DNA of 64,000 bases, from contig JAUNGE010000005.1 of NCBI GenBank assembly GCA_030524675.1, forward strand, positions 53,192 to 117,191. Reading direction: 5' to 3'. Below, one piece after another: positions 17,887-27,800 of this stretch (the first letter of the stretch is position 1; every line of letters begins with the position of its first letter). A model generated the notes under the pieces. The model did no database searches, was not told the DNA's origin, and saw only the letters and a program-made list of their open reading frames with translations. This stretch comes from a bacterium (GTDB taxonomy: Bacteria > Bacillota > Clostridia > Lachnospirales > Lachnospiraceae). The translations under genes and the position numbers were made by a program.

Positions 17887-18579
17887 TTATTCCTGTCTTG
17901 GATCGATAATTTTTACAGCATCAGCGACACGGCCATACTGACCTTTTGCTTTCTCGTAAGCAGTATTTGCATCATCGCCTTTTTTGATGAAGTCTGTCAT
18001 CTTTCCAAGGTTTACGAACTGGTATCCGATAATCTGGTCATCTTCATCCAGAGCAATTCCAGTTACATAGCCTTCTGCCATTTCCAGGTAACGAGGACCT
18101 TTCTTCAGAGTTCCATACATGGTACCAACCTGAGAACGTAAGCCTTTTCCAAGGTCTTCCAGACCAGCGCCGATCGGAAGTCCTTCCTCAGAGAATGCAC
18201 TCTGTGTTCTGCCATAAACGATCTGTAAGAACAGCTCTCTCATAGCAGTATTGATAGCGTCACAGACAAGGTCTGTGTTCAGTGCTTCCATAATGGTTCT
18301 TCCTGGAAGAATCTCTGCTGCCATAGCTGCAGAGTGAGTCATACCAGAACATCCCAGAGTCTCAACCAGAGCTTCCTGGATGATACCCTCCTTTACGTTC
18401 AGAGTCAGCTTACAGGCACCCTGCTGAGGAGCACACCAGCCAACACCATGTGTCAGACCGGAAATATCCTTAATTTCTTTTGCCTGTACCCATTTTGCTT
18501 CCTCTGGAATCGGGGCAGCGCCATGATTAACGCCCTGTGCAACAGTACACATTTTTTCTACTTCATGTGAATAAATCAT
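17887..18579 (-). CDS. Iron-sulfur cluster assembly scaffold protein, NifU-like
   Basis: A 230-residue protein of the NifU/IscU-like fold. Candidate cluster ligands are the cysteines in VGWCAPQQGACKL and ETLGCSGMTHSA; the C-terminal third adds IALDEDDQIIGYQFVNLGKMTD, which is typical of the longer clostridial form. It probably holds Fe-S clusters for transfer to targets. It is first in a two-gene unit with the GGGtGRT protein. AAAGGAG precedes the ATG. The upstream region contains the inverted repeat CATTTTGTGAGAAAATG (about 18645-18661), a possible operator. Confidence 0.82.
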   Translation of the reverse strand: MIYSHEVEKMCTVAQGVNHGAAPIPEEAKWVQAKEIKDISGLTHGVGWCAPQQGACKLTLNVKEGIIQEALVETLGCSGMTHSAAMAAEILPGRTIMEALNTDLVCDAINTAMRELFLQIVYGRTQSAFSEEGLPIGAGLEDLGKGLRSQVGTMYGTLKKGPRYLEMAEGYVTGIALDEDDQIIGYQFVNLGKMTDFIKKGDDANTAYEKAKGQYGRVADAVKIIDPRQE

Positions 18580-18691
18580 TTTAAAACTCCTTTCAATTAA
18601 AGAATCATAATCGTGAAGTACTTTGTTAATTTTATCACATCATACTTGCTTACATTTTCTCACAAAATGTCTGATTCGTCCAGAGTTTTTT

Positions 18692-20074
18692 TCATATTTC
18701 TCCATTTTTTTCAAAAATAGATTTGTCTTTCAATTCTTTTAAAATTCCTGTCACAATCACGGTGGCTAAGATGAATGTCAGGAGGTCTGCAACCGGCTGT
18801 GAGAACACAATTCCATAGATTCCAAACATTTTCGGAAGAATCAAAAGCATCGGAATCAGGCAGAGTCCCTGGCGGCCCATCGCCACGATGGAGGAGCGGA
18901 ACCCATATCCAATCGACTGCGACAGCATATTCACCATAATAATCCACGCCTGAATCGGCAGTGTCAGCACCTGAAGCCGGAGCGCCATCGTTCCAATCTC
19001 AATTACTTCGAGGTCCTCTCTTCTAAATGCCGTGATAATCGGGCGGCTGAATACAAACGCCACCACGCCGAACACCGTCAGCATCACCACTGCCACCTTC
19101 ACACAGAACCAGAATGCACGCAGCACTCTGTCATACCGCTTTGCACCGAAATTAAAGCCACACACCGGCTGAAATCCCTGTCCAAATCCAATCAATGCGG
19201 AGTTGATAAACATCATAAAGCGGCTCACAATCGACATTGCCGCAATCGCAGCATCCCCGTAAGGGCCCGCTGCCACGTTTAAGATAATCACGGAGACACT
19301 GGCAATTCCTTGCCTGCAAAAAGACGGAAGTCCCGCATGGAGAATCTCGCCGTACAGTTTCAGCGACGGCACAAACCGACGGATGCGGATATGGATGGTG
19401 CCTGCTCTCAGATTGCACTGGCAAAGCAGAATCATAAAGCTGATAAACTGGCTGAGTGCCGTCGCCAAAGCCGCTCCGGCCGTCCCCATCTGAAATCCGA
19501 AGATAAACAGTGGGTCCAGAAACATATTTAAAATACCGCCTGTTGTGATTCCAAGCATCGCATACGTCGCATTTCCCTGGAATCGCAGCAGATTGTTCAT
19601 GACGAAAGACCCCATCATAAACGGTGCAGCGAGGAAAATATATCTCGCATAGCTCTCCGCATACGGCGCAATCGTCTCCGTCGCTCCCAAAAACAGCACC
19701 AGCGGCTTGATAAACAGTGTTCCGAACACAGCAATCAAAATTCCTATGCCGAATGCGGTGAAAAATCCAACCGCCGCATACTTATCCGCTTCCTCGTACT
19801 CCTGCCTTCCCAGACACTGCGAAATCCGGTTTCCGCTTCCCATGCCCAGAGTGAATGCAATCGCCTGAATCATGGACATGGCAGAAAAAATCACTCCCAC
19901 TGCCCCAGACGCACTCGTTCCAATCTGGCTGACAAAAAACGTGTCTGCCATGTTATAAATCGACGTTACCAGCATACTGATAATTGTTGGAACGGCAAGC
20001 CCTGGAATCAGTTTTTCCACCGGAGTCTCTATCATCTGGTGATACTTTTCCTCTTGTGTCAACGCTTTCTTCAC
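18692..20074 (-). CDS. MATE family efflux transporter
   Basis: A 460-residue, 12-helix cation-antiport exporter of the DinF/MepA type. It starts MKKALTQEEKYHQMIETPVE and shows the usual LIPGLAVPTIISMLVTSIYNMADTFF opening, with the second pseudo-repeat beginning near LHAGLPSFCRQGIASVSV and the MATE motif GFGQGFQPVCGFNFGAKRYDRV. The substrate cannot be told from sequence. It stands alone between a repeat and the Fe-S scaffold gene. Confidence 0.9.
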   Translation of the reverse strand: MKKALTQEEKYHQMIETPVEKLIPGLAVPTIISMLVTSIYNMADTFFVSQIGTSASGAVGVIFSAMSMIQAIAFTLGMGSGNRISQCLGRQEYEEADKYAAVGFFTAFGIGILIAVFGTLFIKPLVLFLGATETIAPYAESYARYIFLAAPFMMGSFVMNNLLRFQGNATYAMLGITTGGILNMFLDPLFIFGFQMGTAGAALATALSQFISFMILLCQCNLRAGTIHIRIRRFVPSLKLYGEILHAGLPSFCRQGIASVSVIILNVAAGPYGDAAIAAMSIVSRFMMFINSALIGFGQGFQPVCGFNFGAKRYDRVLRAFWFCVKVAVVMLTVFGVVAFVFSRPIITAFRREDLEVIEIGTMALRLQVLTLPIQAWIIMVNMLSQSIGYGFRSSIVAMGRQGLCLIPMLLILPKMFGIYGIVFSQPVADLLTFILATVIVTGILKELKDKSIFEKNGEI

Positions 20075-20148
20075 TGTATATTTCCCCTTTCTGCTTCTCT
20101 CCTGCTTTCCTGTTGTCCATCTATTTTTTCATCTTCACTGTATCTTCC

Positions 20149-20196
20149 TACAAGCAAGCTTGTATCTGATTTTTGACCTTTTGACCCTGGTATCAT
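20149..20196. repeat. Dispersed intergenic repeat, copy 2 (right end only)
   Basis: TACAAGCAAGCTTGTATCTG followed by GACCTTTTGACCCTGGTATCAT matches the last 50 bases of the copy at 2.5 kb with a few changes. The rest of the element is absent, so this is a solo end or a decayed copy. Confidence 0.7.
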
Positions 20197-20234
20197 TTTC
20201 ATATTCCAGTACCATTACTATCAAATATGAATAT

Positions 20235-20267
20235 GGATGCGCGATTGTATTCTGCAATCACGCATCC
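20235..20267. terminator. Terminator hairpin after nfnB
   Basis: GGATGCG-C-GATTG pairs with CAATC-A-CGCATCC around a seven-base loop; CTTTTT follows on the + strand after four bases. It lies 45 bases after the nfnB stop and is the likely end of that operon, although the T-run on the leftward strand is weak. Confidence 0.55.
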
Positions 20268-20311
20268 ATTCCTTTTTCCTGTTTCGATACTATTTTGATA
20301 CTGCTTCGATA

Positions 20312-21709
20312 CTATTTCGTAGAAAGATACTCGTGGATTCCCTTTGCTCCAGCTTTTCCTGCCTCCATAGCCAAAATCACCGTAGCCGCTCCGGTCACAG
20401 CGTCGCCGCCCGCGTAAACGCCTTCCTTGCTGGTCTTGCCGGTTGCTTCCTCAGCCACGATACATTTGCGTCTGTTGATCTCCAGACCCTTTGTGGTGTT
20501 GGAAATCAGTGGGTTCGGGCTGGTTCCGAGGGACATAATCACTGTATCCACATCGATGGTATAGTCTGAGCCTGCAATCTCCACCGGTCTTCTTCTTCCG
20601 GAAGCGTCCGGCTCACCCAGCTCCATCTTGCGCACTACCATACCGTTTACATTGCCCTTCTCATCCGTCAGAATCTCCACTGGATTGGTCAGAAGGTCAA
20701 AGATAATGCCCTCTTCCTTTGCATGGTGCACTTCCTCCACACGCGCCGGAAGCTCTGCCTCACTTCTTCTGTACACGATATGTACCTCAGCGCCCAGACG
20801 AAGTGCTGTTCTCGCTGCATCCATTGCCACGTTTCCGCCGCCCACGACAGCCACTTTCTTTCCTCCTACGATTGGAGTGTCATAGTCATCGCGGAATGCC
20901 TTCATCAGATTGCTTCTTGTCAGATACTCATTCGCGGAGAATACACCGTTCGCATTCTCTCCAGGGATTCCCATAAACTTCGGCAGACCTGCGCCGGAAC
21001 CGATAAATACAGCATCAAATCCCTCTTCCTCAAACAACTCATCGATTGTCATGGTCTTTCCGACGATAACGTTTGTCTCAATCGTGACGCCGAGCTTCTT
21101 CACATTCTCAATCTCAGAGCGCACAACCGTATTTTTGGGAAGACGGAACTCCGGAATACCATAGGTCAGAACGCCGCCTGGCTCATGGAGCGCTTCAAAA
21201 ATCGTCACTTCATATCCCAGCTTTGCCAGGTCGCCCGCACAGGTCAGACCCGCAGGGCCGGAACCAATCACAGCGACTTTCTTGCCGTTTTTCTTTTCTG
21301 CTGCCTTTGGAACAAAGCCATTCTCTCTGGACCAGTCAGCCACAAATCTCTCCAATTTTCCGATGGAAATTGGCTCGCCCTTGATGCCGCGGATGCAGAC
21401 ACCTTCGCACTGGCTCTCCTGCGGGCATACACGGCCGCAGACTGCCGGAAGCGCGGAGGAAAGTGCAATCACATTCGCTGCGCCCTCAATGTCGCCTTCC
21501 TGTACTTTTGCGATAAAATCTGGAATATGAATCGAGACTGGGCATCCGGTCATACATTTTGCATTTTTACATTTCAGACATCTGGAAGCCTCCGCCTGTG
21601 CCTCTTCCATATTATATCCAAGACATACTTCCTTAAAATTGGTTGCTCTTACCTTCGGGTCCTGCTCTCTAACCGGAACCTTCTTCATAGCATTTACTGT
21701 AATCGCCAT
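20312..21709 (-). CDS. nfnB: NADH-dependent reduced ferredoxin:NADP+ oxidoreductase, large subunit (often annotated gltA)
   Basis: A 465-residue flavoprotein resembling the glutamate synthase small subunit, but paired with an NfnA-type partner rather than with a glutamate synthase. Two N-terminal [4Fe-4S] motifs (CLKCKNAKCMTGCP and CGRVCPQESQCEGVC), FAD motif VAVIGSGPAGLTCAG and NAD(P) motif VAVVGGGNVAMDAARTAL are present. NfnAB performs flavin-based electron bifurcation, making NADPH from NADH and reduced ferredoxin. Its start overlaps the nfnA stop by one base (TAATG). A role as a stray GltD is possible, but the partner gene argues for Nfn. Confidence 0.9.
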   Translation of the reverse strand: MAITVNAMKKVPVREQDPKVRATNFKEVCLGYNMEEAQAEASRCLKCKNAKCMTGCPVSIHIPDFIAKVQEGDIEGAANVIALSSALPAVCGRVCPQESQCEGVCIRGIKGEPISIGKLERFVADWSRENGFVPKAAEKKNGKKVAVIGSGPAGLTCAGDLAKLGYEVTIFEALHEPGGVLTYGIPEFRLPKNTVVRSEIENVKKLGVTIETNVIVGKTMTIDELFEEEGFDAVFIGSGAGLPKFMGIPGENANGVFSANEYLTRSNLMKAFRDDYDTPIVGGKKVAVVGGGNVAMDAARTALRLGAEVHIVYRRSEAELPARVEEVHHAKEEGIIFDLLTNPVEILTDEKGNVNGMVVRKMELGEPDASGRRRPVEIAGSDYTIDVDTVIMSLGTSPNPLISNTTKGLEINRRKCIVAEEATGKTSKEGVYAGGDAVTGAATVILAMEAGKAGAKGIHEYLSTK

Positions 21710-22599
21710 TATCTGTCACCTCCGCACTGTCCACATCCGCCGTGATGGGTCTTGCCCTCTCTCAGTCTGAGAAGTGCTTTTCCCTCTTCTGTCTTATACA
21801 TCTGCTGTCTCTTCATTGCCTCGTCAAAATTTACCAGATGGCCGTTAAACTCTGGTCCGTCCACACAGGCAAACTTCACCTCGCCGCCTACACTCACACG
21901 GCAAGCGCCGCACATGCCGGTTCCGTCCACCATAATCGGGTTCAGGCTGACAATCGTCGGGATTTCCAGTTCTTTCGTCAGTAAACATACAAATTTCATC
22001 ATAATCATCGGCCCGATGGCTACACAGACATCGTACTGGTTTCCTTTTTCCTTCACCAGTTCTTTGATGACGTCTGTCACCATACCCTTGCGTCCGTTGG
22101 AGCCGTCATCGGTTGTCACATACAAATTACCCGCAACTTTCTCCATATCGTCTGCCAGGATTACCAGGTCCTTATTCTTTGCACCGATGATAACATCCAC
22201 ATCGATGCCATGCGCCTTCATCCACTTTACCTGCGGATACACCGGAGCTGTGCCGACGCCGCCGGCAACAAACAGATATTTTCTCTTCTTTACATCTTCT
22301 ATGTCGTCTTTCACAAACTCAGAAGCCTGTCCCAGCGGGCCTACCACATCCTGGAAAGAATCGCCCGCCTGAAGCTCGGCCATTCTCTCTGTAGAAGCAC
22401 CGACAATCTGGAACACGATTGTCACAGTTCCTGCCTCTCTGTCATAGTCGCAGATAGTCAGCGGGATTCGCTCTCCCACTTCATCCATCTTTACAATCAA
22501 AAATTCACCTGGCTGACAGGACTTTGCCACTCTCGGCGCTTCCACGTCCATCAGATAAATCTTATCTGCCAGCTTCTCAGCTTTTAAAATCCTATACAT
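21709..22599 (-). CDS. nfnA: NADH-dependent reduced ferredoxin:NADP+ oxidoreductase, small subunit
   Basis: A 296-residue FAD/NAD-binding protein of the sulfide dehydrogenase / PyrK type. A ferredoxin-reductase FAD domain (ERIPLTICDYD) and an NAD site (FVAGGVGTAPVYPQVKW) are followed by the C-terminal [2Fe-2S] ligands in DGTGMCGACRVSVGG and FACVDGPEF, and an unusual His/Cys-rich tail HHGGCGQCGG. It starts two bases after the mutarotase-like gene, with its GGAGG inside that gene's last codons, so translation is coupled. Confidence 0.9.
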   Translation of the reverse strand: MYRILKAEKLADKIYLMDVEAPRVAKSCQPGEFLIVKMDEVGERIPLTICDYDREAGTVTIVFQIVGASTERMAELQAGDSFQDVVGPLGQASEFVKDDIEDVKKRKYLFVAGGVGTAPVYPQVKWMKAHGIDVDVIIGAKNKDLVILADDMEKVAGNLYVTTDDGSNGRKGMVTDVIKELVKEKGNQYDVCVAIGPMIMMKFVCLLTKELEIPTIVSLNPIMVDGTGMCGACRVSVGGEVKFACVDGPEFNGHLVNFDEAMKRQQMYKTEEGKALLRLREGKTHHGGCGQCGGDR

Positions 22600-22601
22600 T
22601 C

Positions 22602-23507
22602 CTATTCCTCCTGCACATACTCATGTACTTCTATTGTATATTCTGCTTCAAAGGTCTTATGGCCTTCTACTGCCGTAATTCCGGCTCTATCCTGCAGCTC
22701 ACCCGAAAATCCCTTCGTGGCGGTACGTCCATACCACGGTTCCAGGCACAGGAACGGATGGGTGCCTTCCATTGTCCAGACTGCCAAATACGGGAACCCC
22801 TCACACTGAATCGTGATATAGGGAGCACCGTTTACCAGCAAATCCACCTGCCCCACCTGAGCCTCATCAAACATGTACGTCAGTGCCTTCTTGAAAAATC
22901 CAGGCACAATATCGGTTTTTCCGTTGTCCAAAGCAAGTGTGCCTGCTGCTTTTGGCACCTCAAACCCTGCCTCGTCCGGCGCTTCATAGTGAAGTTCGTC
23001 TTTCTTATCAAACTGCAGCGAAAAATCATACAGGGAATGTCCCTCTGGAATCAAAAATGCCGGATGGCCTCCAATCATGAAGAACATCGTCTCATCGCCT
23101 TCATTTATCACTTTCCACATCACATGGATGGTGCGGTTTTCCACACGGTGTCCCACCAGAAGCCGGAAATGGAACGGGTATTTCTCAAACGTCTCCTGCG
23201 TGTCACGCAGTTCATACCACACTTCCCTCTCGTTCTCTTCGGTTTTTGTGAACTCCATGTCTCTTGCAAAACCATGCTGAGTCGGCATCGAATATTCTTT
23301 TCCCTTATATGTGTATGCTTTCTCCCAGCATTTTCCGACAAATGGAAACAAAATAGGCGCATGACGGTTCCAGACTGCCGGATCCGCGCTCCAGAGAATC
23401 TCCTTGCCTGTTTTTCTGTCCAGAATTCTGGATAACTCTGCTCCCAAATCATTTACTTCCACCCAAAGGTCGCCGCTTTTTAAAACTGTCTTCTTATCCT
23501 TCGACAT
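22602..23507 (-). CDS. Aldose 1-epimerase family protein (LacX-like)
   Basis: A 301-residue beta-sandwich protein of the galactose mutarotase superfamily, LacX/YihR-like branch, with ILWSADPAVWNRHAPILFPF, the catalytic-type His in TQHGFARDMEF and GGHPAF, and LEPWYGRTAT. It should interconvert sugar anomers, but the substrate is unknown. It is the first gene of the operon with nfnA and nfnB, an odd pairing of sugar and redox functions. Confidence 0.82.
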   Translation of the reverse strand: MSKDKKTVLKSGDLWVEVNDLGAELSRILDRKTGKEILWSADPAVWNRHAPILFPFVGKCWEKAYTYKGKEYSMPTQHGFARDMEFTKTEENEREVWYELRDTQETFEKYPFHFRLLVGHRVENRTIHVMWKVINEGDETMFFMIGGHPAFLIPEGHSLYDFSLQFDKKDELHYEAPDEAGFEVPKAAGTLALDNGKTDIVPGFFKKALTYMFDEAQVGQVDLLVNGAPYITIQCEGFPYLAVWTMEGTHPFLCLEPWYGRTATKGFSGELQDRAGITAVEGHKTFEAEYTIEVHEYVQEE

Positions 23508-23622
23508 AACTTTCCCTCCTCAACATTACATTGTTTAATCTTAACATTATCTAAAATGAATAGCAAGACCTGATTCTGCACTTTCTTATACTTTTTGTCT
23601 ATTTCTTCTATATTGTAGTGTT

Positions 23623-23897
23623 ATGATACCAGGGGCAAAAGGTATTTTTCGTTCCTAAACGGACATGTCGCCTGACAGCGACACTACCATGATATGAAAG
23701 TCGATTGCTCCGTGCTCACGCACTCCCGCATTCGTCGCCTGTAGGTCTACGCTCCGCTCCGGTCCGCGCCAAGCAGGCGTCACTGGCGCCTGGCGCCATA
23801 ATCCGGCCTATCGGCCTACTTATTCATACAGGTTAGCTCGTCAAATGTCCAGTCGGCCTGGTGTGCAAGCACCCCTGCCGCCTGGCCGCTTGACGAG
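23623..23897. repeat. Dispersed intergenic repeat, copy 3 (largest)
   Basis: The left end ATGATACCAGGGGCAAAAGG is followed by the hairpin module CGGACATGTCGCC..., also found at 8.8 kb, and by GCTCCGCTCCGGTC and CACTGGCGCCTGGCGCC, also found at 2.4 kb. A last part has the inverted repeat CTCGTCAA/TTGACGAG (23837/23890) with internal GGCC pairs. No transposase is present, so it would be non-autonomous if mobile. It takes up most of the 538-base gap; the rest is the promoter of the next gene. Confidence 0.75.
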
Positions 23898-23918
23898 ACT
23901 TTCATAGTAAAAAACATC

Positions 23919-23947
23919 TTGTCTCATTTCACATTCTCCATTATAAT
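23919..23947 (+). promoter_or_regulatory. Promoter of the ThyX-like gene
   Basis: TTGTCT and TATAAT are separated by 17 bases. The transcript leader contains the inverted repeat AATAGCATA / TATGCTATT (about 23966-24006), which could be an RNA hairpin or an operator. Confidence 0.7.
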
Positions 23948-24045
23948 AGGAAAGACACACTAGAAAATAGCATATGCAGAGACAACATGGTACAATTTAT
24001 GCTATTGTCATACCATCAAAATAAGAAAATGGAGGGAATCCACAC

Positions 24046-24684
24046 ATGATTCAATTAGAGCGCACCAGCGTCATGAATATGGAAAATGCAATTCGCGGGG
24101 CGAGAAATCCCATGAACAGTTGGCATAGAATGGACAGTTATTATAACGAAAACGGAGACTATATTTTGGGCCCCAATGACCTGGACCTGGCTGTACGCCT
24201 CCGCAAAGCCGGCAGCGACCACAGAAAATACCTGCGTCAGATTTTTGTGTCCGTTGATATCACAGCGCCGCTGTACTGGTGGAAGGAGTATGACACCTAT
24301 AAGATAGCAACTGTCGCAAACTCCACCAGCACCATGCATAAAATCCACTCAAAACCATTCTCTATCGATGATTTCAGCCACGACCATCTGACCGACGACT
24401 CTCTGGCTTTCATGGAGCAGATAGTCGCCAAACTGGAAGAAATCCGCCTCCGCTATATGAAAGATAAGAACAAGACCGACTGGTACGATATGATTCAGCT
24501 TCTGCCATCCAGCTACAACCAGATGCGCACTTGCAGTTTCAACTATGAAACTCTGGTGAATATCTACTATGCCAGAAAAAATCACAAGCTGGCTGAATGG
24601 CATACCTTCTGCGACTGGATTCTGACTCTTCCTTATGCAAAAGAACTGATTGTAGCAGAGACGTCAGAAACCGCAGAACAATAG
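24046..24684 (+). CDS. Hypothetical protein with ThyX-like features
   Basis: A 212-residue soluble protein in a single-gene unit with its own promoter and terminator. I see resemblance to flavin-dependent thymidylate synthase ThyX in layout: a DHRKYLRQIFVSVDITAPLY strand region where ThyX has its RQ-HR segment, and LPSSYNQMRTCSFNYETL then NIYYARKNHKLAEW where ThyX has LP..T.....NxRxL and RxxxxAQxE. The ThyX signature RHRxxS is missing (WWKEYDTYKI instead), so normal thymidylate synthesis is doubtful. It may be a ThyX-fold protein with another role. GGAGGG precedes the ATG by 11 bases. Confidence 0.5.
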   Translation: MIQLERTSVMNMENAIRGARNPMNSWHRMDSYYNENGDYILGPNDLDLAVRLRKAGSDHRKYLRQIFVSVDITAPLYWWKEYDTYKIATVANSTSTMHKIHSKPFSIDDFSHDHLTDDSLAFMEQIVAKLEEIRLRYMKDKNKTDWYDMIQLLPSSYNQMRTCSFNYETLVNIYYARKNHKLAEWHTFCDWILTLPYAKELIVAETSETAEQ

Positions 24685-24717
24685 GTTTTCAAGAATTACA
24701 CATACCAAGACAGCGCA

Positions 24718-24767
24718 GGGATATACATAAGAACGCTAAACGCTTCTTACATGTATATCCCTTTTTT
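24718..24767 (+). terminator. Terminator after the ThyX-like gene
   Basis: GGGATATACAT...AAGAA pairs with TTCTT...ATGTATATCCC and is followed by six Ts. Strong and close to the stop codon; on the leftward strand it can also serve as the end of addA. Confidence 0.85.
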
Positions 24768-24814
24768 GGAAGTGAATGTATCTAAGAACCCAATATCCTT
24801 TAACTGTTGGAGTG

Positions 24815-27800
24815 TCAGATGCGAATTCCCTTATTGAGTGCAAAAGAATAAATCCATTTTTCCTTCACGCTTCGTCCCGTCATCTGGCTCAGTGCCTTTT
24901 CATAGTAATCCAGCTGAGCCTGATAACGCTCACGCAGAATATGCTCACCGCCCCGAAAGACACGGTCCGTCTTATAATCCACCAAAATGATCTCTCCATC
25001 CTCCACGAACCAGGCATCGATAATTCCCTGAATCACCACAAGCTCCTCCGATTCTGCGAGTCCTGGAATATCTTTTGCAGGAATTCCGATGACAAACTGC
25101 TTTTCTCGGTACAGCGTATTCTGCTTTGCCGCCCTGGCCATGCGCCGTCCTAGGTCAGAACGCAGGAACCGTGCAAGTGCCGAATACTCGACAATTTCCT
25201 TCTCCTCTGGCATGATTTTGCCGCGCGCGGCCAGTTTCTCTACCTCCTGCATAGTCCACAGCTCGAGTTTTCCCTGCGCGGCCAGCTCTGAAATTTCCGG
25301 CTGCAGCAGTTCGTCAGGAATCTCCGCCACTGGAAGAAGCTCCAGCACATGATGATACATAGTTCCTCTCTCGACGCCCCCTCTTATTTGCTTTCTGGAA
25401 TTCTTTACAGATTCCTGTTCCTCCTCTGCCTCTCCCTTTTTCATAAATTCCGGCAAGCTTGGAAGCCATGCTGCCTCCTCCACATCCATCTGGTATGCTG
25501 TCTTTTTCAGTTCTGACACGGCCATCTTTGTATGCAGGAAAATATCCGCCTCATGCGGATATACAAATCCCATCACACGTTCCAGATGTTCCCGCATCTT
25601 TCTGTCATACTCTTTTTCTGTGTCAAACTTCAGCAGTTCCTCTCTGCGCAGTCTCCGCTCTGCCTGCTGCGCCACTTCGTCTTTCACCAGTTCTTCCATG
25701 CTGACAGTTTTCACATCAATCCATCCAAACGGCACGTTCTTTTCTCTTGCTGTCAGAATTTCTCTGATATCACCCGAAAAGCTCATAAGCATCCAGTCCA
25801 GATAGCTGGACGCACTGACAACATTGGTAAACAGCATCTCTCCCTGATTTTTTCCAGCCAGACTCAGTATTTTCTTTTCCAGACCAGGAACCGCAGCTGT
25901 CATAATCAGCTTTTCCTTTGCCCGCGTCATCGCCACATACAGGACGCGCAGTTCTTCACCGAGATTTTCCACTTCCAGGCGTCTCTTTAAAACCTGCTTT
26001 TTCAAGGTGGCAAACCGCACACGGCTTTCCAGGTCCAGATAATCCACAGCAATCCCCATCTCAGGGTCAATCAGGACTTTTCCATAGATATCCATCTTGT
26101 TGAACTTCTTGCCCATTCCGGCCAGAAAGACAATCGGAAACTCCAATCCCTTGCTCTTGTGGATACTCATCATACGAACGGCATCGTCCTCCTCGCCGGC
26201 AAGCGATGCCTCGCCAAAGTCAGTATCATACGATTTCAGTTTTTCGATATAGCGGATAAAATGGAACACACCGCGGTAACTGGTCGCCTCATAGGCGGCC
26301 GCCTTTTCTGCCAGCATATCCAGATTTGCCGCGCGCACAGCTCCCGCTGGCATCGCTGACACATAGCGGTAATATCCTGTCTCCTCATAAATAGCGTACA
26401 GCAGTTCGTGAATCGGCAGATACTGTGCCCTTCTGCGCAGTATGTTAAGCATTTTTTCCAGTTTTTGCACTTTTTGCATCAATGCCTCCGACAATACTGG
26501 AAATTCTCTCTCCTGCGCTGTTTCGGGCTGGCGCTCCAAAAACTCAACATCAGCAGCATACCTATCGCAGTCATCTTCCGGCTCGTACTCTGTGTAATAA
26601 TCTGGTACGCTGTCAGGAATGTTTTCGGCCTCTGCTATCTGCCATTCCTCCAATTCCCGCTGTGCCAGATACGTTTCCCAGGCTTCCTGCTGTGCATCGC
26701 CCCCAAGCTCACTCTGCATTTTCTGTTCCAGTTCTTCCTCACTCTTTTTTGGAACTCCATAGACCGCTGCGGCATACGCCCCATACAGCCCTCTGTCCTC
26801 GCCTTTGTTTGCAAGTTTTTTATACCCTGCCATCAGTTCTGCCAGTTCCCGATCCGACAGGCCGCCGACAGGCGAATGTAGCACAGCCGCCAGCGGGATA
26901 TCCTGCATCGGATTGTCCAGGACACTGAGAAAACTCAAAATCGTCTCCACCTCAATCGTATTGAAATACCCTGTCCGCGTCTGGGCGACAGCCGGAATCT
27001 CCGCGTTCATGAACACATTGGTGAAAATCTCCGACCACCCTGCCATACTGCGGCAGAGCACCACGATATCGCGATATCTCGCGCGGCGGTATTTCTTTTC
27101 CTTTTTGTCCCACACCAGCATGCCAGTCTCTTCATCCACAATCTGCTGAATTCTCTTTGCAATCAGGTGTGCCTCTGCCTCTTTCGCTGTAAACTCTTCT
27201 TTGTCCTCTGCGATTTTCGACTCTGTGCCATCCTCCAGAGAAACCTCCTTACCAGCATCCGAGATATCACAAAGAACCAGCTCCGTCCGATACATATCCG
27301 TTCGATGCATATCCGTCTGATTCCTATCCGTCCCATGCGTATCCAGCTGCTCCTGCGGCAGTTCTTCAAACGAAGCGCCTGGATACAGGGCATGTTCTTT
27401 TGTGTAGGCAATTCCGCCCACCGTGCGTATCATTAGCTTCCAGAACACCTGATTTGCACTCTCCAGAATCTCCTCGCGGCTTCTGAAATTCTGATGCAGC
27501 TCTATCTTCTGGTATTTGCTGTCCTCTCTCGTGTAGGTTTCATATTTATGCAGAAACAGCTCAGGGCGCGCCAGACGGAAGCGGTAAATACTCTGCTTCA
27601 CATCCCCCACCATAAACACATTCGGGCTTCCCTCCCGCTCTCTGGAGATGCTGTTTAAGAGCGTCTCCTGCACCAGATTGCTGTCCTGATACTCATCAAT
27701 CAAAATCTCTTTATACTGGCTGGAAAGCTGCTTTGCCGCCTCTGTCGGCACTCTCTCCCCATTCTCTTCGCGCAAAAGAATCTGAATTGCAAAATGTTCC

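Noticed and set aside
20312..21709. Second glutamate synthase small subunit
   Set aside because: It resembles GltD, but it overlaps nfnA and lacks a large-subunit partner; the Nfn complex explains both genes.
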